From contig NC_052475.1 in NCBI RefSeq assembly GCF_009730915.1, forward strand, positions 29,325,016-29,389,015: 64,000 nt of DNA. Reading direction: 5' to 3'. The DNA comes from Dioscorea cayenensis subsp. rotundata. Its lineage: Eukaryota; Streptophyta; Magnoliopsida; Dioscoreales; Dioscoreaceae. A program made the position numbers and the translations under genes. The notes under the pieces were generated by a model. It was not told where the DNA came from. It did not search any database and saw only the letters and a program-made list of their open reading frames with translations. Positions 25,024 through 48,120 of the stretch are shown here, piece after piece; the stretch's first letter is position 1; each line of letters begins with the position of its first letter.

Positions 25024-25943
25024 GAAGAGAGTTTAATTTGAATGACAAACCTAAGGTGGCAGACCTGAAGGTGGTGCTACCATCCACAACGTTCCTACTA
25101 CCTGTAATGACCGTTTTGTCCCTCCCATCTCCGACAAACATAAGATTTGTCTTCTTCTTGTGCACCTCCACGTTCTCCTCATACCTCCCTTCCCTTATCC
25201 TTATCACATACCTCTTCTTACTCTTCGCCGGAGCAGCCGCCACCGCCTCCCCCACCGTCTTATAATCACCACTCCCATCCTTTGCCACCACCACCACCAC
25301 CTCCTCCTCCTCCTCCTCCACCACCTTTGTCTCTTGATCCACATGCATGGCTTCCACGTGGAACGCATCATTCACGTCAGGCTTTATCATGCTCAAAGCG
25401 TTACAGCACATGCGTCGCACGTGGGTGATGCCGGAGATGATAAGACGGCGTATGCCACGGTCGGCGCCGTCGTGGGAGAAGCCGTCTAAACAGGAGTCTT
25501 GGTTGGTGATGGCGGCGGTGATGAGGAGTTTGAGGTCCGTGGTTAATGGAGTTAGGGTGGTGTTGGCTTGGTGGAGCTCGTCAAGGGTGGAGTCTAGGAG
25601 TTCATGGCAGTCTTGGAGGGCGGCGAGTTCTCGAGGGTGGAGGTTGTGGTGGTGGTGGGAGATGAGGTTGGTGATGGAGGTGATGGGAGAGATGAACGGC
25701 GGTGATGGTGAGATGAAGAGACATGTGTAGGATGTGGGAAGGGACGTTGGAGGAGATGATGGAGGACAAGAGGGAGGGGTTGGAAGAGATGGAAGAGAAG
25801 CAAAGAGAAGGGTAGGGAGTGGAGATGCATGCTGAGTGGAGGATGGACTTTTGGGAGGTGGTGGTGGTTGTGGAGACGGTGGTGGTGGTGGCGGCGGTGG
25901 TGGAGATGAGGAGGAGGAGGAGGAGATTGGAGAGGGAGGCCAT
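23834..25943 (-). CDS. Pectin methylesterase with PMEI-like pro-region, frameshifted
   Basis: Two exons (25943-25051, 24525-23834) joined at phase 1 (...FRSATL|AVAGEGFLAR). The enzyme de-esterifies wall homogalacturonan. The catalytic domain keeps all family motifs: GRYEENVEV, QAVALRVNADHAAFYDC, GYQDTLYVHSFRQF, DFIFGNAAVVFQNCEI and LGRPWKEFSRTV. The start at 25943 gives a signal peptide (MASLSNLLLLLLIS) and the first PMEI helices (ACISTPYPSLC, MSLHLTITAV). This frame then closes; the rest of the pro-region (NLISHHHHNLHPRELAALQDC onward) and the enzyme lie one base over. The switch is near 25676-25705 and exon 1 is one base longer than the phase allows. This is either a real frameshift, making the gene defective, or a sequence error. 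Reading the second frame back to 26092 gives a Pro/Ser-rich N-terminus without a signal peptide. Confidence 0.85.
24990..25021. repeat. (AAT)n microsatellite in the pectin methylesterase intron
   Basis: About ten AAT units lie just inside the 525-bp intron. A like tract (23789-23820) follows the stop codon of the same gene, and both are preceded by an ACAT.TATAAAAT-like string. Confidence 0.9.
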
Positions 25944-28107
25944 TGAGAGGTTATAAGATTAGAGGGAGTGGAGGATAATAAATAGAGTGAGTGTGAGATG
26001 TTTTGAGGTGAGGTTTTTATTATTTGTTTTTTATTTGAAAAAGTAGTTTTTGAAGAAAAAAAGGTGAGGTTTTGAATAATGTTGGGAGCCATTGGGGTTT
26101 TATTGAAATTGTTTTAAATAAAATTTTTGAAAGATTATTGTGAGTTTAATTTAACTTGAAATTAAAATTTAACATAACATGTGTCATCTAGTGTTTGTGT
26201 GTATATGTTGACAATGATCTTACATATACTAAATCTTCAACCATGATTTGAAAATCAATCTTTAATTTTTTTTTTATAAAATTAAAAGTACTACCACGTT
26301 ATTTATTACGATGATATTTATATATATATATATATAAGTAATTAGTATAAAATTTACTATTTGATTATAGTCAAGTGATTTTTTTTAAAAAATTGTAAAT
26401 AAAAAAACATATAGGATTCAAGCACTTGACCTTTTAATGGTCAAGTAAAATCTTAGTTTAAAAAAATTTATGATACAATAGTAAATGATAAAAAATAATA
26501 AGCACGTTAATGGGGTCGGTCTTAGTAGTATAGACTCAAGTGAAAAATAAGTGATTTTGATTTTAAATTTAAGTATTTTGTAGAGACTAATTCTATAAAA
26601 TAAATAAATAATAATAACATATTAAAAATAATTTAGAAAAAAAAAATCAAGACACTCTCGCATGTAATGTAAAAAAACTATAAACAATGAAACATTAACT
26701 AATAATTGTGTAAAAATATGGGAAGATTTTCTCCGGATGTTAAGCAAGAAATTGTGGCATGTTTCTGATTTTAGGTTGACAAACTTCAGCATGAAATGAG
26801 AGTTGCACATGTTATGTGCTGGCGGTGTTCCATGCTTTGCTTGTGTTCTCTTTTTCACACATTGATTAATGATTTTTTTTTTTCTTTTAACTTTTAATTT
26901 TTGTCTTTTAATGCAAAAGAAATCAGCTGATTTTTTATATATATACTGACAAAACATTATTAATATTTTTTTTAATGTGACAAGGGCATTCAAATGTATA
27001 GGCCCAAATTGAGAATTGATCAGAATTTTGGACTGTAAACCTGGACTTATAACCATTGGCAGAGCCAAAAAAAAAAAATTTTAAAGGACAAATTTTTTTT
27101 TAAGAACAAGTAAAAAGTGAAGGAGAAAAATAATATATTTTTATAAATATACCTTGTTAATAATATATATTAATTTATGAAAAATGTCTAACAATAATTT
27201 AAAATATATATATATTTATTATATAACTAATTTATTAAATATCAACTTCTAAACAATAAAATTTTACAAATATAATTTTTTCAAAATTACAATATTTTTA
27301 GACTATATATTAATTTGAAAAAAAAACTAATTATTTAAACAATAATTTTTTTAAAACAATTATATAAATCAATTTATAAAATATTAATATTAAAAAAATC
27401 AAACAATAATTATTCATAATTTTTTTTTAAAAAAATATTATTTTTATATTGTACATATTAATTTGTAGCCATGCCCCACTTGGCCTCTAGCTCCGCGGCT
27501 ACTCATAACCAATTAATAACATGAAACTACTATTGCAACTAGTATTCGGATTGAATGTGGAATTTAAATTTTCTACAATGATACTTGTAATAAAAAACTA
27601 TAATAAAAAATTATTAATTAAAACTCTATTCTAACTCATTTAATATTATTATTTTTAAGTATTCTAATAAATTCCAAACATTCAAACTTTTAAGAAAATA
27701 AAAATATTAATTAAAGACTATCTCACGCCTGCTTATAATATTTTCCTGAACAATGAAACGCTAACCCTATTTTATATAAGGTTATATATATATGCACACA
27801 CAAGCATTAATTTCTTAAAAACATAATTAAGAGAAATATATTATCAGTATAATCCATGAAAGTTCCAGAGACTAGTAAAGTGGTTTATTTAGTATGATTG
27901 GTTTTATTGCGTGGTGTCACATGATTATTAGGTTAGAAGATGCATGCGAGCCCTAAGTGCCACGTACTGATTCATAGTCATCACATGATGCCCTAACCCT
28001 AAAAATTTCTGTCCGTCCATTTGTAAGAAATGCCTTATCCCACATACCCCAGTGCATTTAATTGCCAAGTTTTTTTTTATACTCAGAGAAATTAAAAAGG
28101 GATAATC

Positions 28108-28272
28108 TAAAGTCATTCAATCCGGGAGATAAACAGTAGATCTTAAGAGAATAATCTAAGGGTGCGTTTGGTTCGCGGAATGGGACCATTCTAATAGTGT
28201 TTATTACCTCCATCCAAACACACCCTAAAGTCATTCAATCCGGGGGATTAACAATAGATCTTAAGAGGAGAG
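28108..28272. repeat. 49-bp tandem repeat split by a MITE
   Basis: TAAAGTCATTCAATCCGGG is followed by GAT.AACA.TAGATCTTAAGAG at 28108-28150 and again at 28226-28266. The MITE sits exactly at the junction between the two copies. Confidence 0.9.
28160..28225. mobile_element. Very short Tourist-like MITE (66 bp)
   Basis: Starts GGGTGCGTTTGG and ends CCAAACACACCC, flanked by TAA on both sides. Terminal sequence and TAA target are those of Tourist/PIF-Harbinger MITEs. At 66 bp it is little more than the two inverted ends. Confidence 0.8.
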
Positions 28273-30659
28273 AAAAGAATTATGTAAGTTCAAAATCTAT
28301 ATAAAAATATTAATTTCAGAAGAGTTTGAATTCTCTATTCGAACTCTAATAATTTAAGATGATAGCATGTGAGATATTAACTCAACTCACATTTTTTTCG
28401 CCTAATCATAGATTTATTAATTTTGTCAAAAACTACTTGTAAATCTTTGCAATATCTCAGTGTTCTAAATGTAGGTTTTTGAAACCAAAATATCTCACAT
28501 AAATTTTTGTCTTAAATGACACTTATTTTTTATATATTTTTTCCCCTCATAATTTTGCACATGGCTGAAGAAGATCCTGTAAATTAGCCTGAGCTCTGGA
28601 AAAATAAAGTATTTTTAAAAATAAATTAAATTTAAATATAATTGATTAAAAAGTACAAAATTTAAAACATATCATGTTAAGGCACGTGAGAAATGTAATG
28701 TTAGATCACTTTTAGCTAATGATCAAGTTATAATGATGAAATATAGATAAACTATGTGTCAAGAATGTAAGCATAAGTCCATGATTGATAATCCAGTTAG
28801 CACGCTCTTAGCCGGTGATGAGAAGTTTAGGTTACGACCCCACATCCACAATCAGTGATCAGTTACTATTACTGTACTGTTTCCATCAAATAAATTATTT
28901 TTTAACCCAACATTTAGTTTCAATTGATTATTAATAGTTTGTATAATAAATAACAAGGATTTTGCCCTTTTAACAACCACTCATCTTAAAACCACCCATG
29001 AAGCATAGCGAAGATGAAATCATATAAGAAAAAAAAAAATTTCTACCAATTACTTAGGTATATCTATAAATGCACATATTATTTTGTTATTTTTTTTCTT
29101 TTTAACAATATAGCACAAGCACATACACTGTTAGGGTCTATGTATAGGTCAAAAATCTTATTATCTAACTAGTATGCGCTCACCCGGTGACACAAAATTC
29201 AGACTTAAAACCCAAACTCATAATTAGATATCAGTTACCACTATTTATTTTAGTGAAACTTAAAACTAGGGCTTTTAATACTCACAATAATATTTTATAT
29301 AGTGGAGTTAATACTTATCATATGCGTTTCTCTCCCAAATTAAATTCCAAATCTATACATACTATTAAAGTAGATGTATAATCTAATCCGAGAGCGTTTA
29401 AGGAGTAATTTTATTTTTTTTAATAACATTTAAGTTTTTATTTATATTACTTATAATATTAGAAATTGAAAACATTAATTACACTAATAAATGTCCATAA
29501 AATCTTTGAAATCCAAGGTATAAAATAGTTTTTATGGTAGAAGTTATTTAATTATATTATTTTATATATGATATTGTCTCAAAATTCCTTACAAAATGTT
29601 CAAAACTCCGATGTGAAGACGAAGAAAATGCCTAGTTACTATAATATATATGGTTAAAGCTCCTCATCATGGTCTATGAAAATTCTATTTTGGGTGGTGT
29701 TGAGATCCAATTCATTGTATGAATATATTCAAATGGTAAAAGGAATAAATAAATTAATAATCATATGTGTAATAAAATATTAAATTGGATGATAATTTGG
29801 ATGACTTGCCGACAATATTTGGATAATAATAAATACTAATATCAGAAAAAAAGAAGAAGTTTCCAGAGTCTTTGATATTAGGTATATCAATTATTTGCTT
29901 ATGTAAATTAAAAAAGGATCCCTGAGGTTCAGAATTATTTATTTTTATTCATAAAAATAATGTTTATACGAATAATACAACATTTTTAAAAAGTGAAAAT
30001 TAATACATTTTAAAGATATGTGAATGGACGATTTTATTTTATATTATTTTTATGTTAGAACTAAACAAAATAAACTATTTCAATCAGTAAAGCAATAAAA
30101 ACATCGGGTTTTTTAAATTAATATGTCCTAATTATTTTTATTTAAAAATGCTTTAATAATTAGCATATATAAAAATGCCTAATAAATGAATAAAACTTTT
30201 AATTTTTTTTATCCCTTAAACTTGAACAATAATAACTCATAAAATATGATAAGCATATGGATTAAGAGTAGAATTAAAGTTATTAAACAAAATGGTTAGT
30301 GATCACAATTAATGAAGTTGACATTTAATTTGATAAACAACTTTGTCGGTTGATAAGTCCAATTAACTTATTTATTTAGTTATTTTTATTAATCTAATCA
30401 AGTTCTCTTTCTAATTATTTTTTTATCATATTTATTAAAGTAATTCCCAGAGTTACATCAATTATCACTACTCCGAAAGATATCAAAGCATAAAATTTTT
30501 TATCTTCATATAATGGAGAAGAAAAAGAAATGGAGACCTAAGTATACATTTATGGCATAAAATATAAATTTTAGATGGCTATGATAAGAAAATAACATTA
30601 TTAAACTTAATTATCTTTTTAGAAAATAAAGATATTCAAACAAGCCTTACATAAATATG

Positions 30660-30815
30660 TAATTTATGCATAAGCGGCTTTGGCGGCCTCCATTGAATAT
30701 ACTAATAAAAATTAATTTAAACTTTAAAAAAAATGGGGGAATATATTCATAAGGCCCCTGAATATAATATTGAAGTTAACTTGGATTTATTTAAAAAAAA
30801 AAAAGTTTTTTTTAA

Positions 30816-30847
<32 letters not shown>

Positions 30848-31803
30848 GGGTGTCAAGGAATATGCAGATACTGTGGTGCACCAGTTACAGTGGTTAATGA
30901 TCTCTTAAAAATTTATTAACTCAATTAGATGTCACATGATGGCTATCAATACGATATACACATTCAGTAAAAAATTTATATTATTTACCAATAGTTTTAT
31001 CATCTATTCGATCTAATATTGAATGCTTCAGCCATACAAAATAAGGACATATATAATTATTGAGCGTAGTTAATTTGTGCACATTTCTGACACATATTTA
31101 TTGTATTTCATGTTTATTATATTTTGTGGGAAAAAAATTATATTTATTTGACAGAGGTTTTGGTTGCATTCATACAATATAATATGGAAATTAATTTTGA
31201 CTTTTCTAAAAATTTGATAGATATTCTAAGTATCTTTATAAGCCCATAAAAAGGTTCAGATTTAGATAAAAATCTCTTAAAAAGACAATATGTAATATAA
31301 TAATACCGAAATTAATGTAGATTTTTCAAAAAAATTGAAACCTTTGGTTAAAGCTGTCCACTGTGTTCAGAAAAGCCCCTCAAAAATATCATATTTAAAA
31401 AAAAAATTTTACATATTCAAATAAACCTCACAAAAAGATCCTCAAACTTTATAAGCGGAATTAACTGCATCCATTGATTATAATATGGAAATCAATCCCG
31501 GTTTTGCTTTAAAAAGTTGAGATTTTTTAGATAAACATATTCATAATGACCCTCTAAAATAACATATTTACCACTATATATATATATATATATTGGAGAA
31601 AAATACTCAATTAAGCTCGCTTTAAAGATCTTTTATATATATATATAATTAGATGATTTTGCAGCTTCCATCGATTATAATCCTGGAAATTAATTAGAAT
31701 GTTTTCTTTCCAAAAATAAAAATAAAAATAAAAATAAAAAAATTATTTTTTTTTTAATTTTGAATAAATATTTTCATAAAAGCCCTCCAGAAAGATGACA
31801 TTT
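30660..31803. repeat. Decayed tandem array upstream of the first Raf-like gene
   Basis: A composite motif recurs at about 30668-30757, 31153-31252, 31300-31395, 31466-31572 and 31660-31803. It consists of GC..CCATTGATTATAATATG with GAAATTAAT, then a T/A-rich stretch, then ATTCATAA..CCCTC.AAAA with AT.ACATTTA. Copies are degenerate and the last ends about 70-100 bp before the likely transcription start. No coding content is seen. Confidence 0.6.
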
Positions 31804-31869
31804 AGAAACAGCAAGGTTTGTGAAGTCTGATGAAGAGGCTGTTTTGACTCTTTGGAGAGGCTTGCGAAG

Positions 31870-32486
31870 GGGATGATGCTTTTCTATTTCCATTTGCTTC
31901 GTTTCCAATCACCGCCATTGCCGCCCCTTCATCCTCTCATGGTGTAGCTTCCAAAGATCGCTCCTTTTTCCCTCTACCATCATTTTCAGTACCATCCTCA
32001 CCTTCTCCTCTTCAGCCACTGCCCGATCTCTGTGATTACTCACCGTCGGAGCCACCCTTTCGCCTCGCTTGGCCTCGTTGAGGTCGAGCTCTACTTGCAC
32101 CTTCGTTTAGGTATAGCTTCATCTTCTCACTTGTGATTTATTTTCATAGATCACTGTTTGTTTATATGTTCTGTCTCCCGTGAGGCATTTTTTTAAAACA
32201 TCTCTGTGTCATTGGGTTTGAGTAGTTTTGTTTTTATATAGTTCTCGCAGGAAAGCTATGATCTTTTTAGTGAATTCATCTGATTTCTCATGCTTATCCC
32301 TTCTTTTTTTTTTTTGTTTATTTTTATGTGAACACGATGAATTTTTTATTGTTGTTATCATGTGTTGAATCTGTACAGTTTGTGAGGACTGTTCTGAAAT
32401 GGTTCGCTGTAGTAATCCTTTGCTGGGGATGTGTTTTTTCTGAAATGAAGATAAATGGATTCGTTTGTGCAATTTAAAGATTGCGG
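31870..32486 (+). promoter_or_regulatory. Leader of the first Raf-like gene with intron and upstream ORFs
   Basis: A C/T-rich leader exon ends near 32109 (TTTAG|GTATAG). An acceptor near 32379 (TGTACAG|TTTGTGAGG) starts the exon that carries the main ATG. The leader exon holds a two-codon ORF ATG-GTG-TAG near 31940. After the intron come ORFs MVRCSNPLLGMCFF (32399-32443), MKINGFVCAI (32445-32477) and a third from 32455 that overlaps the main start. The paralogue has the same arrangement. Confidence 0.65.
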
Positions 32487-38017
<5,531 letters not shown>

Positions 38018-38753
38018 ACTTATACAGATACAGATCTTTTTTAAACGTATTGTATCATTTTGAGTCATTTATGTTTTGATTTGTTTATATGTTCATTGTT
38101 GTATCTCATGAGGTCTGTGTGCTTGAATCAAAAAGTTGCATGTAAAACTCATTGGTTTTTCCAGGTTCTTTTCACTCTTAAATAATAGAGATTATTTCAG
38201 GTTGTCAAAGTGAATGTCAGACTAAAATATTTGTTGGTTAGAATTTTAAGACATTTTTATTGTTTCAAAATGCTGCATGATTACCGGGTGATTAAATTTC
38301 AACTTAAGATATTTATCATATCTTTGAGTGAAGGAAAAAAAAAAATTAATAATATTAAATATAAAACTGACATATCACCAACCAGGTTACCAGACACAAG
38401 GAATTTTGTGAATTTTTTTTTTCTTTTCATTTTCATACATATCCCTATAAATTTTTTATTTACAAATACACACACGTTCTGAATTCCAGATTCTTCTATA
38501 AATATCCTTGCTCACTGCTCACTGCACTCAATTTTTTTTCACTTGCCGGGTCGTTCTCTAATATTTTTATTAGTTTCATTATTAATTTAATAATTTATTA
38601 TTTCATAAATTTATTTTTATTTATTTATCATAAAAGTTGAGATTGCATCCATAAAAATATTAAAAAAAACCCAAAAATAAATCATATTTATAGATTGGAA
38701 ACTAAAATGAAAACACTATCTTGACTAATTTGGAGAGAGAGAGAGAGAGAGAG
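38018..38753. promoter_or_regulatory. Spacer between the tandem Raf-like genes
   Basis: About 0.7 kb of AT-rich sequence with the 3' UTR of copy 1 and the promoter of copy 2. A (GA)n tract at 38732-38753 marks the probable start of the copy 2 leader. It lacks the tandem array found upstream of copy 1. Confidence 0.5.
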
Positions 38754-39386
38754 TCGAAGAAGCTATGATGCTTCTCCACTATCCTTTGGTTCGTTCTCGA
38801 TCACCGCCATTGATGGACCTCGGTCCTCTCATGGCGTAGCTTAGTCGCTCGTTTTTCCTCAGCTCTCTCGTCTCCAGTACCACCGTTACCTCCGCCGCCT
38901 CCCGATCCCTCTGATCAGCCACCGTCGCCCCTATCCTTCCGCCCCTCTGTGGTTCGCGTAGGTCAAGCTTCACTTGCACCTTCGGGGCTTTGATTACTTC
39001 GTTTCATCAGTCAGTTAGGTATGGATTGATCCTTTCAGTGGTTCTCATCGATCTCTTGAATAAGTGTGTATTTGTTGTGTTCTTTGAGGCATTTTTTCAA
39101 ACGCCTCGATTCCATTCGTGGGTTTGAGCACCTTATTTTTTGTTGGGATCTCGCTGGGAAATCATGTTCTCGTGCTTATCTTCATGTTTTTGCTTTGATT
39201 TCTTCCTGAATTTGTATGAAAGTAGGATTTTTTTTTTTTTAATTTTTTTTTATTTTGTTATGTGCTGTATCTCTAGAGTTTGCGAGGATTGTTCTGAAAT
39301 GATTTGGGGTGGTGGTTCTTTGCTGGTGATGTGTTTCTTCTGAAATGAAGATAAATGGATTTGTTTGGGCAATCTGAAGACTATAG
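38754..39386 (+). promoter_or_regulatory. Leader of the second Raf-like gene with intron and upstream ORFs
   Basis: Homologous to the copy 1 leader. The leader exon ends near 39018 (GTTAG|GTATGG) and the next exon begins near 39276 (CTCTAG|AGTTTGCG). It holds ATG-GCG-TAG near 38833, then MIWGGGSLLVMCFF (39299-39343), MKINGFVWAI (39345-39377) and an ORF from 39355 overlapping the main ATG in another frame. Confidence 0.65.
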
Positions 39387-45401
<6,015 letters not shown>

Positions 45402-48120
45402 AGTTATACGGATACTATTATTTTGTGCCATTTTAAGTCACCTATGGGTTGGTTATTATGTGTCCGTTGTATGTGTGCTTGAAACCCCAAGTAAAAAAGG
45501 TTCTGTAAAATGCTCTTATAGAGAGTGTTATATGAAAAATGGTAAAGGGTTAAGATTATTTATGTGAGATGTTTACATGAATATGATAAGTAGTGAATAC
45601 AAAAACTCTTGAAATATGATCCTCTGTTGTTTCTATTAATGCTATGCAGTGTTAGCAGCAAAGTTTGAATATTTGGTTATTAGTGAATAAATGTATTAAC
45701 GGCATTATTATTTTATTTTATTTTATTTTTTGAGAAAATTGTAAAAAAAATTGTGGTTTCACATATTTGAGAAATAGAGATAGGTTTTTTTGTTTAAAGA
45801 TATATGGTTTTTTTTATAAAAAAAATGTTAATGATATTAAAAAATTTTTTTTTCATTTGGCAGCAGTCGGTTCATAAAAAAATTAAAATTTTAAAAAATC
45901 AAATAAAATTATAAGAGAAATCATGGTCATTTTATTTTATGTGATAGATTTTTAAATAAATTGATGATTTTATTCCTATTCTTTTCTTATCAAGTAAAAA
46001 GAGTAAACAAATTTTTTATTTGACTGGATCATGTATCCTCGAAATTGGAAAAAACCTTTATCCCAATTTACTAAATATGAGAAATCACATGGTTTTTTTA
46101 GTGTGTTTATCATGAAATAATTGAATAAATGAATTACATCATACCTTGAATAAATTGGCTAGATCTCATGAATATATTTTAGAGTTAGGTTAATGTATTA
46201 GAATTGATATTGTAGGGTATGGGTTCACATTATGTTTCCCACCTAATTCCTTTTAACTTATTTGCCGCCCCTTTTAATTTGGCCTTCAATTATGCCCTTG
46301 AAAATTGTACCTCACTCTACATTAAGACCTCTCTTTTGCCATCAAATCCTAAAAAAGTAAAAAGGCATCTCATTTCCAAGTTCAACAATAAATATTTATC
46401 ACTAAAAACTTGTGAAATATTCCTTGGTTGTTTTTATCTGTCATAAATTTATAGTTTTTTTTTTTTATCTGTTATTTTTTCTAACATCAAAAAGTATTTA
46501 TTATATTTTTTCAAAATTACTCTAACACTCTATTCAATTTTTTTTTTTGAAATTAAATATAAGAGAGAAATGTGAAGATATAAATTAAAGTTTAAAAAAT
46601 AATAAATTTTTTATAAAATTTTATAAAATAACTAAATTTATTAGTATGTGAGATTTGATTAACCACGACAGATAAAAAAGAACGGAGGAAGTACCAACAA
46701 AAAAAATGAACTACAAATTTATACTTAAGACTTACCAAAGGTTGATTACAAAGCAATCAAGTTTAATATATTATTTTATTTATTTTATTTTTTGGCTTAC
46801 ATGGGGATGTTGGCAAGCATCAAGCAACCTTTTTAACTTGAAAAGGATCCAACCTTCAAACTTATGTTTGAAGTTATAATAATAATCAAGTAAAGATTAT
46901 TGTTTAGATTTTATAATAAAATGGCATTGGATATGAAGTGAAGATGAAGTTTAAACCTATATTAAGCAAAACATTTAATAGGTTTTTTTTTTTTTAAAAA
47001 AAAAACTCTTAGCTCTCTCCCTAAGCATCTTCAACACTACTCTAGGGACTTCAGTGAGATGTTGATGTTTAATAAACTCACGTTTTTTTTTGGGTTGTTA
47101 TTTCTTGTTAAGAGAGTTATACCTTGCTAAAGTTCATTCTTGATTCTTCTAAGACCTCATTAATGAAAATATTCTCCATAATTATTTGTAATAAAAAATT
47201 AATACAAATAAAAAATAAATAAAATAAATATATTTTTTTGACAAAGTCTACCAATAAAAAATAAACAGATATGAAAGTACACCAATTGACTGATCTCCTG
47301 TGAATAATCTCATATAATGCAATCCTGAAAGGGAGAACGGAAGAGTTAACCCATAGTTTCTTAATTTTAAAAAAATAATTTTTAATAAAAAAGGACTGTT
47401 TAGATTTAATAAAATTATTATTTATTTATTTTTCTTATTTTGATTTACTAAAATCAGATTAAACTTGTAAAAATAATAAAATTATATATTTTCAGCAATT
47501 AAAAACCACAAAAAAAATATAAAAACAAAATAGAGAGAGGGGTAAACTCACTGGCGGTGATGGAATCCACTTTCTCGGGGACCAGAATACGAAAGGGACA
47601 AGGCTGCCGACAATTCCATCCTCAGATCTCGGCCGTTGGATCAACGGACAGATGACGTGGCAAACACCCAGCCCATCAACTCCTCTTTGCCGATTTATAA
47701 CACACATTCAACCCCTTTAAACTTTTTTATAATCATAAATTCCTACTAAAATGGCCCAGTAATTCGCGAATAATAACTAGAATTCAACTGCACAATATAT
47801 ATTTCAATTAATCAAAATATCTTGAAAAATATGGCTTTTTTGCAAATACATACACCAAGAAAAAAAAATTTCTCATGATTTCATTTATACAACTATAAAA
47901 TGAAAGGTTAATAACAAGCTTTTACAGGCGTAAATATGAAAAAAAAAACTTCAATAAATAATTTAGCTACTCAATCCACAACTTCAAACAGCAACATGAC
48001 CCGCCGCATGTTCTCGAACGTCGACAACCGTCCGATCTTGATCCAACGGTTAAAACTTGTTCAACGGGTCATTTCCATGTCCTTTTTCCAACGAGTTCCG
48101 TGACCCTCAACAAGACTGTT
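45402..48120. other. AT-rich intergenic region
   Basis: About 2.7 kb with no recognisable gene. A segment near 47240-47310 weakly resembles the dispersed repeat at 1965-2105. The part from about 47570 is less AT-rich and probably belongs to the promoter of the downstream receptor kinase. Confidence 0.5.

Larger units (their letters stand above)
25944..31800. other. Long AT-rich intergenic region
   Basis: About 5.9 kb without a recognisable gene on either strand. It contains a 66-bp MITE in a tandem repeat (28108-28272), two loosely similar blocks at about 28690-28880 and 29100-29270, a dispersed-repeat segment at 30843-30990 next to a TA run (30819-30847), and the tandem array at 30660-31803. 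Open frames are short and compositionally biased. Confidence 0.5.

Noticed and set aside
25944-26092. N-terminal extension of the pectin methylesterase in the catalytic-domain frame
   Set aside because: It lacks a signal peptide and reads through GC-rich repeats as poly-Pro/Ser, whereas the other frame gives a clear signal peptide and PMEI helix.
27055-27495. Possible decayed element with GGCAGAGCCA and CTAGCTCCGCGG at its ends
   Set aside because: The inverted match is short and imperfect, no target duplication is clear and the interior is plain AT-rich sequence.
28690-29270. Two loosely similar blocks (28690-28880 and 29100-29270) as a duplication
   Set aside because: They share words such as CGCTC..(A/C)CCGGTGA and ATCAGTTAC.ACTATT, but overall similarity is too weak to define ends or a family.
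31909-32100. Similar antisense ORFs in the two Raf-like leader exons (also at 38779-38979)
   Set aside because: They share MQV.LDL..RG-like words only because the leaders are homologous. Composition is C/T-leader derived and no promoter or splice support is seen.
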